Shown here: piece by piece, positions 1 through 7,004 of the stretch
How the letters are laid out: each line of letters begins with the position of its first letter
How positions within the stretch are numbered: position 1 is the first letter of the stretch
Origin: Flavobacteriales bacterium UBA5692
Lineage (GTDB): Bacteria > Bacteroidota > Bacteroidia > Flavobacteriales_D > Sanyastnellaceae
NCBI GenBank assembly: GCA_002420235.1
Contig: DIHQ01000176.1
Location: 1 to 7,262, forward strand
DNA: 7,262 bases
Reading direction: 5' to 3'
Position numbers and translations under genes: made by a program
The notes under the pieces: model-generated
Told to the model about the DNA's origin: nothing
Database searches by the model: none
Seen by the model: the letters and a program-made list of their open reading frames with translations, nothing else

Positions 1-283
1 GCCGCAAGGTATCTCCATCGATAGCCAATAATTGCAGTTCGTTGGTCGGATCTGGGTCTAGATTTATCGGTAAAATCAATGAATCGACCTCGGGCGAAAA
101 TTCCGTCGCGTACAGAGAGAAAAATGGCAAAAAATCAAATGCCGTTATCAATCCGTCACAATCTGCGTCGGGATTGTAAGGAATGGAATCGCAGAAACTT
201 GGCGATTCGGCTTGGGCTTGGAGCATGCTAAACTGTCCAGCACCCAGGGTAAGAAAAGTGAAAACTGCTAGAGTGATTCGCAC
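1..283 (-). CDS. Secreted protein with N-terminal dockerin/EF-hand-like loop (partial, 3' end off the left edge)
   Basis: An open frame of 94 codons runs from a GTG at 283-281 to the left edge without a stop. The first 25 residues form a clear Sec signal peptide: Arg2, a hydrophobic core (ITLAVFTFLTLGAG) and an AQA cleavage site at residues 23-25. The mature protein begins ESPSFCDSIPYNPDADCDG. Residues 39-50 (DADCDGLITAFD) fit a calcium loop with Asp at 1, 3, 5 and 12, Gly at 6 and Ile at 8; Asp at position 12 is as in type I dockerins. It continues FLPFFSLYATEF, a pattern I associate with secreted proteins of Bacteroidota. Cys31 and Cys42 might form a disulfide. There is no upstream in-frame ATG; an in-frame TTG at 309-307 is an alternative start, while the internal ATG at codon 20 would destroy the signal peptide. 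It lies 61 bp downstream of the DUF3089 gene on the same strand. The body of the protein, and so its function, is outside the window. Confidence 0.72.
   Translation of the reverse strand, partial: MRITLAVFTFLTLGAGQFSMLQAQAESPSFCDSIPYNPDADCDGLITAFDFLPFFSLYATEFSPEVDSLILPINLDPDPTNELQLLAIDGDTLR
134..169 (-). other. Dockerin-like calcium-binding loop within the partial secreted protein
   Basis: These 12 codons encode DADCDGLITAFD, which matches the EF-hand/dockerin loop at every usual ligand position (1, 3, 5 and 12 are Asp), with Gly at 6 and a hydrophobic Ile at 8. Genuine type I dockerins have two such loops and sit mostly at C-termini. Here one loop is visible and it lies directly after the signal peptide. 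Calcium binding is inferred from the pattern, not shown. Confidence 0.6.
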
Positions 284-344
284 GATGGAGAAATTGGTTA
301 CGAACTGCAATATAAGTATTTTAATTTTTGTCGATGGATATATG

Positions 345-1406
345 TCATAAACTACCTTTCATCTCCTTTATGTCGAACATTTTTGCTCGTTGTTTTGCGT
401 TGTTGCGAATGTTTAGCCAAAACAAATTTATGTCGCCGATATGCCAATTTGTTCGTTGTAAAGCCTTTCCAAAAGGCACTGCTGGCTGGTGAATCTGGAG
501 CACGCCACGCTCCACATGCGCTACAATCCCAGCGGGATGCGCGTAACGCATTTGACGCAGGACTACTCCTTGATGGTCTAAAATGTCATTGGTGCCGCTG
601 AGAGCCCATGTAATGGGATGTGTACAAACCGGCGTTTTGCTCTTTGCTTCCAGCCAATTCGGGAAGTGGCCCTCCCCGAAAGACATCCACGAACAAACGC
701 ATCCAATTTGGTTCGGGTTTTCGCAAAACGTGATATGGTCAAAGTCAGTCGTGTAAAAATCAAAACCGGGTGCATAAGCGACAAGCAACTGGTTTTGCAG
801 CTGCTTGCCGTCGAAGAATTCTTGCAGCAACCAACGGATGTGCCAGCTGCCTTGACTGTGTCCGGCGAGGATGATGGGCCGGCCATCGCTCCAATGCTCA
901 AGATAATATTCGAATGCTGCCTTCACGTCGGCGTAGGCCAATTCTAGCGCTTTCCAACTGGTGCTATCCTGCCAGGTGAAAACGCCAATGTGGGCTTGTC
1001 GATAGGCGGGTGCATACAGTCTCCCACCGATATTGAAGGCACTCGCCTGCAGCCGCATGGGATATTTCTCATTCAAGGCATTGATTCTGTCATCATTGAG
1101 GTGAGCGTTCCAGAAGTCACCTTTGAATAGCTGTGTTGGATGAACAAAAAACACATCGGCGGTTAGGCTATCCAATATGCGCTCTGCGGCGGGTAATTTT
1201 TTCGGCTCGGCATCCGAAGCGTCCTCCCGTCCAGGGAGGGAGAGCCAATATGAATCCTGTGAATAATCAGGGGCATTGCCAACATCCCATATTAAGCTTT
1301 CACGATCTTGAAGGCTAGCGCAACTGGATGTGACGAGCACAAGTCCAACAGCGACGAACCAGATGGAGCGAAAATTTTGTTGCATAAGGCCGTAACAAAG
1401 TCGCAT
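345..1406 (-). CDS. DUF3089 family lipoprotein, alpha/beta-hydrolase-like
   Basis: This is a complete 353-residue protein. Residues 1-29 are a lipoprotein signal: a hydrophobic stretch (SIWFVAVGLVLV) followed by TSSC, with Cys29 as the likely lipidated residue. The rest matches DUF3089, an uncharacterised family with an alpha/beta-hydrolase fold: DVFFVHPT at 84-91, WNAHLNDD near 99-106, the nucleophile elbow GHSQGS at 182-187 (Ser184), and a C-terminal HIGDINLFWLNIRNN with His322 as the plausible catalytic histidine. The substrate is unknown; an esterase or lipase-like activity on the periplasmic or outer-membrane side is a reasonable guess only. The start at 1406 is the longest choice; Met8 (1385) gives a more typical 22-residue lipoprotein signal and may be the true start. 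No Shine-Dalgarno sequence is seen at either. The gene is divergent from the metalloprotease gene and 61 bp upstream of the dockerin-like gene on the same strand; co-transcription with the latter is possible but not shown. Confidence 0.88.
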   Translation of the reverse strand: MRLCYGLMQQNFRSIWFVAVGLVLVTSSCASLQDRESLIWDVGNAPDYSQDSYWLSLPGREDASDAEPKKLPAAERILDSLTADVFFVHPTQLFKGDFWNAHLNDDRINALNEKYPMRLQASAFNIGGRLYAPAYRQAHIGVFTWQDSTSWKALELAYADVKAAFEYYLEHWSDGRPIILAGHSQGSWHIRWLLQEFFDGKQLQNQLLVAYAPGFDFYTTDFDHITFCENPNQIGCVCSWMSFGEGHFPNWLEAKSKTPVCTHPITWALSGTNDILDHQGVVLRQMRYAHPAGIVAHVERGVLQIHQPAVPFGKALQRTNWHIGDINLFWLNIRNNAKQRAKMFDIKEMKGSL

Positions 1407-1418
1407 GAGGATTGTTAA

Positions 1419-1449
1419 TTGAAAGTTGTTTAAGTGTGGCGTAAATTTC
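1419..1449 (+). promoter_or_regulatory. Candidate Bacteroidota-type promoter for the metalloprotease gene
   Basis: TTG at 1419-1421 and TAAATTTC at 1442-1449 are separated by 20 bases. This fits the Bacteroidota primary sigma-factor pattern, a -33 TTG and a -7 TAnnTTTG, with one mismatch in the last base. It would place the transcript start a few bases downstream, leaving a leader of roughly 10 bases before the ATG at 1467. The ATG has an A-rich upstream stretch rather than a Shine-Dalgarno sequence, as is usual in this phylum. The site lies in the 60-bp divergent spacer, so any promoter for the DUF3089 gene must overlap or adjoin it. The motif is short and the call rests on pattern and position only. 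Confidence 0.4.
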
Positions 1450-1466
1450 TGACGAACTGAAGAATC

Positions 1467-4400
1467 ATGAAACCAATTTATCTGACTTTTTTGGCAGTCT
1501 GCATGCCATTTTTAATGTTTGCTCAGGGCGAAGCGCTGTATAATATCGACGTGGCTATTGATCCGCTTGAAGTGCGGATGTTGCCGCTCTGCGATGACCC
1601 AGACCCGGACGAGCAGCAAATCTTGCGAGAAACGTCGGGTTGGAAAAATTGGGCAGCCAATCATACCAATTGGCGCTGCATAATGAGCGAAGCCACGGGG
1701 CTACCGCACCGGGCCTTTGGTCCAGCCATCGACATTCCAGGCTTCACCATTGAAGACAAAGCCTCTTCATTTGCCGAGAATACATTGAATGATTTCGGCG
1801 TCGATACTCAGATCATTTGGGAAATTGAGTCCAAGATGGGACAGCACGTTTGGGCACATGCTTATCAGACTTGGCAAGGTATTCCAGTCAAAGGGGGTAA
1901 GCTGGTAACCAAATGGTTAAACGGCCAGTTAATTATGTGGGGTGCGGATTGGTACAGAGGTATTCCAGAAGAGGTATCAGAGGTTCTATCGCTTATGGCT
2001 CAGGAAGAAGCGGCAACGGCAGGTCTTACTTTCGATGAATGGGGAGATGTTGAAATTGGAGGTTTGGAATGGGTTCCCACCCGTGGCCAAGCAGATGATC
2101 TGGTCTGGCATTTGTGTCGAACATGGACTGTATCTGGCCGTCAAAGCACTATTCCCCGACGATATGAAACAGGGATTAATGTGCAGACGGGTGAAGTGAT
2201 TTGGCGCCAAAACCAGGTGATGCATATCGATGGAAAATGGGGCATGCCCTCCATGAACGGCAAACCCGAGCGTGCAGTGCTGCGAATGGGTATTGATAAT
2301 CCAATATCCACACCACCGTTGGTGATAAGCGGTGCCATCACATCCGATGTCCACGAATTTTACCCTTACCAAGGAGCGGTGCCCTTGGGTCTGCCTTCAC
2401 TTGAACTGGCTTTTTCAGGTCAAACCATTTACACCGATAATGACGGGGGTTTCATTACCACCGTCAATGGACCAGAAACGATTGACGTCGAACTTCAGGG
2501 ACGTTGGAGTACAGTCTTCACCGACGGTATAACACCTGAAGTTCCTGTTGATTTTTTGGATGGATACAACGCCCTCAATTTGTCAAATCTCGGAAACGTT
2601 AAAGAGCGATCAGCATACAGGTCCGCGACGCTTATTCATGATCACATGAAGTCGTTGATGCCCAACTTCACCGGATTGGATTGGTCCATACCAACGAATA
2701 TTGATATTGAAGGTGAATGTAACGCCTTTTATGACGGACAAAGCATTAACTTCTATGATGCGGGTGGCGGTTGTAACCCTACTTCACTAATCGCAGATGT
2801 TGTGTGGCATGAATACGGCCACGGCATCAATGGTTATTTCTACAATAGCTTGAATGCTAACTTCAACAATGGAGCCATGAATGAAGGTTATGCAGATTTG
2901 TGGGCCATGAGTTTGGGCGACATCGCGGAGATAGGCAAAGGTTTCTACACAAACAGCGAAGACGGGATTCGCGTTTATGATGAAGATCCGAAAGTGTACC
3001 CTGAAGATCTTGTAGGTCAAGTGCACGCGGATGGTGAAATCATTTGCGGTGCATGGTATGATACACATCTCCTGATGGGAGGTGATTGGGATGCAACCAT
3101 GGCGCTGTTCATTGATGCTTACCCCGGATTACAAGCTACAGCCCCAAACGGAAGCGAAGGCCAGGCATATACCGATGTGTTGCTTGATGTGTTGCAAGCC
3201 GACGATGACGATGGGGATTTGTCTAATGGGACTCCCAATGATCTAGCCATTGTTGAGGGCTTCGATATTCATGGAATCTCGATTTTCAGTTACGCCGAAA
3301 TCGATCACGACTCACAAGAGTTTGTCGAGGCCGCTTCTTCTATCGAAATCGAAGCCGAGACGTTCATCGTGTTTCCATACAATTTGTATTTTGATGCGGT
3401 GTACTTGTGGTATCGCACGGAATCCGGGGGACCTTGGACACAAGTGGCCATGAACAACCCCGATGATAATGCCTTGTACACGGCTGAAATTCCAGCTCAG
3501 GAACCAGGTACAGTTGTATCTTACTACATGGGAATCTCGGACGAATTTGGCGGTTTGTCCGCGGTAACCCCTTTCGCAGCTGCAAATGACATTCACCCTA
3601 ATCTGCCCTTCAACTTGCTGGTCGGTGTTGAACCTGTTTTGATTAATGATTCGGATGAATATTCTGATTTTGGAGGCTGGACTACCGGCTTACCTGGGCA
3701 GGATAATGCCACTACGGGTATTTGGGAAGAGGCAATTCCCGTCGGTTCTTATGCTGAATTGAACGATCCCAGTACTATGGTAGCGCCAACGCAGGATCAC
3801 ACCCTTGGAATGGCTGGCTATGCATTTGTTACTGGACAGAATCCGGGTGTTAACGATGGGATTGGTGCAAATGACGTGGACGCGGGCCGAACCACCTTAG
3901 TTTCACCGGTCATCGACTTGACGCCATACGAGAATCCGGTTATGGCATATTGGCGTTGGTACGTGAATGCTCCGCCATCCGGAGCAAATCCGGCCTCAGA
4001 CTGGTGGCAGGTTGAGGTTTCAAACGATGGCGGCGATAGTTGGGAATTCCTCGAGAATACCGTGCAGCAGGACGTCTCTTGGAGACGTAACGCTTTTCGA
4101 GTGGCAGATGTCATTGAGCTCACTGATGAATTCCAAATGCGCTTTATCGCCTCTGACAGCACCACCATCGGAGAATACTTGGACGGGGGTTCCCTCATCG
4201 AGGCAGCAGTAGATGATATCATTTTGTACGATGTAGCAAGCGGCGAATCCATTGCTGAATCGGGAGTATCTTCAGTTATTGGATATCCAAATCCTACAAG
4301 CGAACGTGTCGTGATGGAGGGCTGGATGCCGGGAACGACTCTTCGTTGTTACCAGGTAGCTAGCGGTAAGCTTGTAAGAGAGCAACGCGCCAGCGGTGCT

Positions 4401-4505
4401 TTGACAGAATTTACGGTCAAGGGCTGGTCTCCTGGTCTTTACGAAATTGTTGGAGCCGACTCTAATGGGCGGAAAGCCTGCTGGACTCTCAACGTCACCG
4501 AGTAA
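1467..4505 (+). CDS. Secreted M36-like (fungalysin/gluzincin) zinc metalloprotease with T9SS type A sorting domain
   Basis: This is a complete 1012-residue multidomain exoenzyme. Residues 1-20 are a signal peptide ending FAQ. Residues 80-250 look like an FTP (fungalysin/thermolysin propeptide) region, including the stretch WAHAYQTWQGIPVKGG. Residues 270-350 resemble a carboxypeptidase-regulatory-like beta domain (DNDGGF and ETIDVELQG). The catalytic domain spans about 380-605: zinc motif HEYGH at 448-452, third ligand Glu473 in NEGYAD, VHADGEIICGAWYDT near 519-533, and DGDLSNGTPND near 582-592, which ends in a recognisable FDIHGI. An Ig/FN3-like segment (about 610-720) follows, then a beta-sandwich (about 730-925) with GGWTT, TGIWE and LVSPVIDL. 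Residues 937-1012 form a T9SS type A tail (IGYPNPTSERV, then GLYEI), which predicts export through the outer membrane and cleavage or anchoring at the surface. The likely role is degradation of extracellular protein. The M36 assignment is by motif; a sister gluzincin family is possible. The gene stops 7 bp before the convergent batE stop. Confidence 0.9.
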   Translation: MKPIYLTFLAVCMPFLMFAQGEALYNIDVAIDPLEVRMLPLCDDPDPDEQQILRETSGWKNWAANHTNWRCIMSEATGLPHRAFGPAIDIPGFTIEDKASSFAENTLNDFGVDTQIIWEIESKMGQHVWAHAYQTWQGIPVKGGKLVTKWLNGQLIMWGADWYRGIPEEVSEVLSLMAQEEAATAGLTFDEWGDVEIGGLEWVPTRGQADDLVWHLCRTWTVSGRQSTIPRRYETGINVQTGEVIWRQNQVMHIDGKWGMPSMNGKPERAVLRMGIDNPISTPPLVISGAITSDVHEFYPYQGAVPLGLPSLELAFSGQTIYTDNDGGFITTVNGPETIDVELQGRWSTVFTDGITPEVPVDFLDGYNALNLSNLGNVKERSAYRSATLIHDHMKSLMPNFTGLDWSIPTNIDIEGECNAFYDGQSINFYDAGGGCNPTSLIADVVWHEYGHGINGYFYNSLNANFNNGAMNEGYADLWAMSLGDIAEIGKGFYTNSEDGIRVYDEDPKVYPEDLVGQVHADGEIICGAWYDTHLLMGGDWDATMALFIDAYPGLQATAPNGSEGQAYTDVLLDVLQADDDDGDLSNGTPNDLAIVEGFDIHGISIFSYAEIDHDSQEFVEAASSIEIEAETFIVFPYNLYFDAVYLWYRTESGGPWTQVAMNNPDDNALYTAEIPAQEPGTVVSYYMGISDEFGGLSAVTPFAAANDIHPNLPFNLLVGVEPVLINDSDEYSDFGGWTTGLPGQDNATTGIWEEAIPVGSYAELNDPSTMVAPTQDHTLGMAGYAFVTGQNPGVNDGIGANDVDAGRTTLVSPVIDLTPYENPVMAYWRWYVNAPPSGANPASDWWQVEVSNDGGDSWEFLENTVQQDVSWRRNAFRVADVIELTDEFQMRFIASDSTTIGEYLDGGSLIEAAVDDIILYDVASGESIAESGVSSVIGYPNPTSERVVMEGWMPGTTLRCYQVASGKLVREQRASGALTEFTVKGWSPGLYEIVGADSNGRKACWTLNVTE

Positions 4506-4524
4506 AAGCTGGCTAAATCTCGGT
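4497..4524. terminator. Inverted repeat spanning the convergent stops (weak candidate bidirectional terminator)
   Basis: ACCGAG at 4497-4502 and CTCGGT at 4519-4524 are perfect 6-bp inverted arms with a 16-base loop. The loop contains the stop codon of the metalloprotease (TAA) and of batE (TAG on the minus strand). Neither side is followed by a T-tract, so this is not a canonical intrinsic terminator, and the arms encode Thr-Glu in both genes. The position between two converging genes is what makes it worth noting. Confidence 0.2.
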
Positions 4525-5274
4525 CAGATCTGCTGCGGCAATCCATCCGATGTTACCGTTGGAAAGCTGGATTTTCCAGTGTGTTGAAGTGCGATCGATG
4601 ACTTTTACTTTAGTTCCCTCGTGAAGCATGAAGAGGGTCATGGCATTGGATTCAGGCTCGTTTCGCACTGCCGATTCAATGGCCATAACGATGGCTGATT
4701 TACTCGATTCAATGCGAAGTAAGACGCTACGCGTCAATACCATGGCAGCAAATCCAATCAAAATGAAGAACACGGCACCAGATCCAAGTAACCTTCGATT
4801 TTCGATGCCAAGGACCCAAATTCGCCATGCCAGTAAACTGAATCCTAACGTCCATGTAAGCAACATGATACGGGACCAGAGTTGGAAGCGTCCCGGAGCA
4901 GTAATGCGCTCCCAAACATTCAAGATACCGTTGGAAGGAAGCGATTCAATGCGATCCTTTATTCGGGAATTGGCCAAGGTGAGGTTGGCCTTGACATCCG
5001 AATTGGAGGGCGACATCAATGCGGCCCTTTCATAGTGCAGAATGGCAGGTCCCCAGTGCTCCATTTTGTAGTGGGCGTTGCCGATGTTATACTCACTCTC
5101 GAAGTGCATGTTTTGTGCGAGTATGGATTCGTACCCATCAATTGCGCTTTCGTAATCACCAGTGGCGTACGCTGAATTAGCTGCCTCGAAAGTCTCTCTA
5201 GGATCCAGTTGGCCCCATACTACCGTTAGGAAAGCCATAGTCAAAAGGAACGATAAGAGAAGGTTTTTCATCAT
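4513..5274 (-). CDS. batE: BatE: TPR and SH3-domain membrane protein of the Bat (aerotolerance) cluster
   Basis: This is a complete 253-residue protein. Residues 1-21 are an N-terminal signal sequence (NLLLSFLLTMAFLTVVWG). Residues about 27-94 contain TPR repeats: FEAANSAYATGDYESAIDGY, then YNIGNAHYKMEHWGPAILHY. Two transmembrane segments follow at about 133-155 and 162-182. The C-terminus (about 193-253) is a bacterial SH3 domain: FMLHEGTKVKVID, then WKIQLSNGNIGWIAAADL. This order, TPR then two membrane helices then SH3, is that of BatE. Bat proteins are membrane or periplasmic partners of MoxR-type AAA ATPases and vWA proteins; their molecular job is not settled, with links to aerotolerance and envelope stress in some species. 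The ATG at 5274 overlaps the batD stop in an ATGA junction, which implies translational coupling. A second ATG is the very next codon. batE is the last gene of the operon, ending 7 bp from the convergent protease gene. Confidence 0.9.
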   Translation of the reverse strand: MMKNLLLSFLLTMAFLTVVWGQLDPRETFEAANSAYATGDYESAIDGYESILAQNMHFESEYNIGNAHYKMEHWGPAILHYERAALMSPSNSDVKANLTLANSRIKDRIESLPSNGILNVWERITAPGRFQLWSRIMLLTWTLGFSLLAWRIWVLGIENRRLLGSGAVFFILIGFAAMVLTRSVLLRIESSKSAIVMAIESAVRNEPESNAMTLFMLHEGTKVKVIDRTSTHWKIQLSNGNIGWIAAADLTEI

Positions 5275-7004
5275 GTAATCCAGGTTTTTTCAGTGGCATT
5301 GACTAGGGCCTCTGCTTTAGCAATCATGACTTCAGGCGATGACACTTGACCTGGCGCATACCTTGCCATATCTAAATCGTCTAAAAGGACATTCCATTTC
5401 TCCTGAAGTTCAGGTGTGTGCTTTTTTAACGCCTCGTTCAGCGATGCTCGGGTCAATTGGCTTGCATTCCATTGGAGCTTGGCCATGAGGTAGGATTCCA
5501 ATCCGGCGCCCAATGCAGGGTAAAACAAGGGTGCTTGGCTAGTATATTTTTTGGCTTCTCTCAACTCTTTGCGTACGATACTCCTGGCCCGTCGTTTCCG
5601 CGCGGTGAGCGGATTTTTTTCATCCTCATCGCGTCGCCGCCTCAAAGCAAACGATAGTCCCAAAAAAAGAGGACCGACAGCCAACAATCCTCCGGCTAGT
5701 TGTCCGTGTTTGTCCCACCGGTTTCGTGGCAAACATGGGGTTTTCCAATTACTTTGAATGAAGTTGATGTCCTGATTAAGGACCTGGACATCTGTTTTGG
5801 AATTGTAATTCACTTGACCGCCACCATCTTCTGTATTAATCTCTACAGTTAGTTCCGGGGAAGTGGTATTTAATGCGGTATAATTCCGAATCTTCGTATT
5901 GAACCAAGAACCACCCGGAACCGGTAGCAAATATTGGCCGGGGGCCCTAGGAATAACGACATACCGAAAGGTGCGACTGCCTGATTCTCCGTTTGCGTTA
6001 ACGCTGATGCGGTCGATGATCTCTGGATCGAACACTTCGAATTCTCCGGGCCATACTAGCGTAGGCTCTTGGATGAATTTTATGTTGCCCTCGCCGCTGA
6101 ATGTGAGGTCGTACGTGATTGCTTCATTGGTTCCACAAGCCCGCTCCGTCTGTCTTGTTTTGACCTGCAGCTGTCCAAATGCACCTATAAAAGCCGATGG
6201 GATGGGCTCCGGAAGTGGGTTGACTTTTATGCTGACCGGGTCCGCAGAGGCTGTAACATTTTGCCCATCGAAAAAGCTTGTCCGCATGTATCCGACTAAA
6301 TCAAATCCATCGATCACCAAGGTACCCGTTTGCTGGGGAAAGAGAACCAGCTTTTTGACCGTGGCCACGTTGTAGCGTTGGCCGGACATAATCTGAGTCA
6401 CCCACCGGGGTTCAGAAATGTCGATGTCTTCCTTCCAGAATCCAGGTGTTTCAGGGATATTAAATTTCCGAACGTCGAGGTTTGTGACGCGATTGAAGAT
6501 TTTGAATTCAACTACTACTGGTTCGCCGATGTACACGCTTCGTTTTGAAATTTCAATAACACAGGCCACTTTGCCTAGGCTCTCTGACTTAGAAACCGAG
6601 GATTCGGACCCGCGGGCGGCTACTCGCAGGACAAAGGGTTTGCTTTTGAGCTTACCCTGCGAACCCTGGACTTCAAAGACCGGAACCTGTACATTCGCTT
6701 TGGTCAGCACTTGGTAAGTGAATGTGTAGCTCACTTCACTTGTTCTGCTGCCATTGTAAATACTGGTGCTGTTGGAGGTGCTAGGGCCATAGAGCAGCTT
6801 GAGTCCTTCGATTTTTGGGCCATCAATGCGACGGGAGATGTTTTTAAGGGTAAAGGTCAGTTGCACTTGTTCGCCAATCCGAACGGGATTGCGATTTGCA
6901 CTAACTTCAAACGCTTCTTGGCCCAAGGCAGTTCCAATGGTCAGTATGCTCAGACAGTACAGCATTAGCCATTGAACACTGGATATGAAGGTGATTTTAC
7001 TCAT
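5271..7004 (-). CDS. batD: BatD: large periplasmic beta-domain protein of the Bat cluster
   Basis: This is a complete 577-residue protein. Residues 1-28 form a signal peptide (hydrophobic LMLYCLSILTIG, then ALGQ). Mature residues from about 30 to 415 are beta-rich and form several Ig-like domains. The first starts FEVSANRNPVRIGEQVQLTF, a hallmark BatD opening; the second begins near 145 with CVIEISKRSVYIGEPVVVEF; a third near 275-390 includes LTFSGEGNIKFI. A single transmembrane helix lies at about 434-454 (LAGGLLAVGPLFLGLSFAL), followed by a very basic stop-transfer region (RRRR, then ARKRRAR). The C-terminal 120 or so residues, predicted cytoplasmic, are helical, with FYPALGAGLESYLMAKL typical of BatD tails. 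Its place between batC and batE confirms the identity. The ATG at 7004 overlaps the batC stop (TAATG) and its TGA overlaps the batE start (ATGA). BatD is thought to be a periplasmic scaffold or chaperone-like part of the Bat complex. Confidence 0.92.
   Translation of the reverse strand: MSKITFISSVQWLMLYCLSILTIGTALGQEAFEVSANRNPVRIGEQVQLTFTLKNISRRIDGPKIEGLKLLYGPSTSNSTSIYNGSRTSEVSYTFTYQVLTKANVQVPVFEVQGSQGKLKSKPFVLRVAARGSESSVSKSESLGKVACVIEISKRSVYIGEPVVVEFKIFNRVTNLDVRKFNIPETPGFWKEDIDISEPRWVTQIMSGQRYNVATVKKLVLFPQQTGTLVIDGFDLVGYMRTSFFDGQNVTASADPVSIKVNPLPEPIPSAFIGAFGQLQVKTRQTERACGTNEAITYDLTFSGEGNIKFIQEPTLVWPGEFEVFDPEIIDRISVNANGESGSRTFRYVVIPRAPGQYLLPVPGGSWFNTKIRNYTALNTTSPELTVEINTEDGGGQVNYNSKTDVQVLNQDINFIQSNWKTPCLPRNRWDKHGQLAGGLLAVGPLFLGLSFALRRRRDEDEKNPLTARKRRARSIVRKELREAKKYTSQAPLFYPALGAGLESYLMAKLQWNASQLTRASLNEALKKHTPELQEKWNVLLDDLDMARYAPGQVSSPEVMIAKAEALVNATEKTWIT

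Noticed and set aside
224..226. ATG at codon 20 of the left-edge gene as the true start
   Set aside because: Starting there would remove the hydrophobic core of a well-formed signal peptide that is in frame with the GTG at 283.
284..344. Possible terminator or promoter between the DUF3089 gene and the dockerin-like gene
   Set aside because: The spacer is AT-rich, but I found no stem followed by a T-run, and the nearest -7-like string on the minus strand (TATATTGC) has two mismatches and no TTG at a suitable distance.
3818..4252. A 144-codon open frame on the minus strand within the protease gene
   Set aside because: The plus-strand frame encodes a recognisable beta-sandwich domain through this stretch; the antisense product is Ser/Thr-rich with no family features.
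5899..6375. A 158-codon open frame on the plus strand
   Set aside because: It lies wholly inside batD on the opposite strand, has no recognisable domain or export signal, and is explained by the composition of the true gene.
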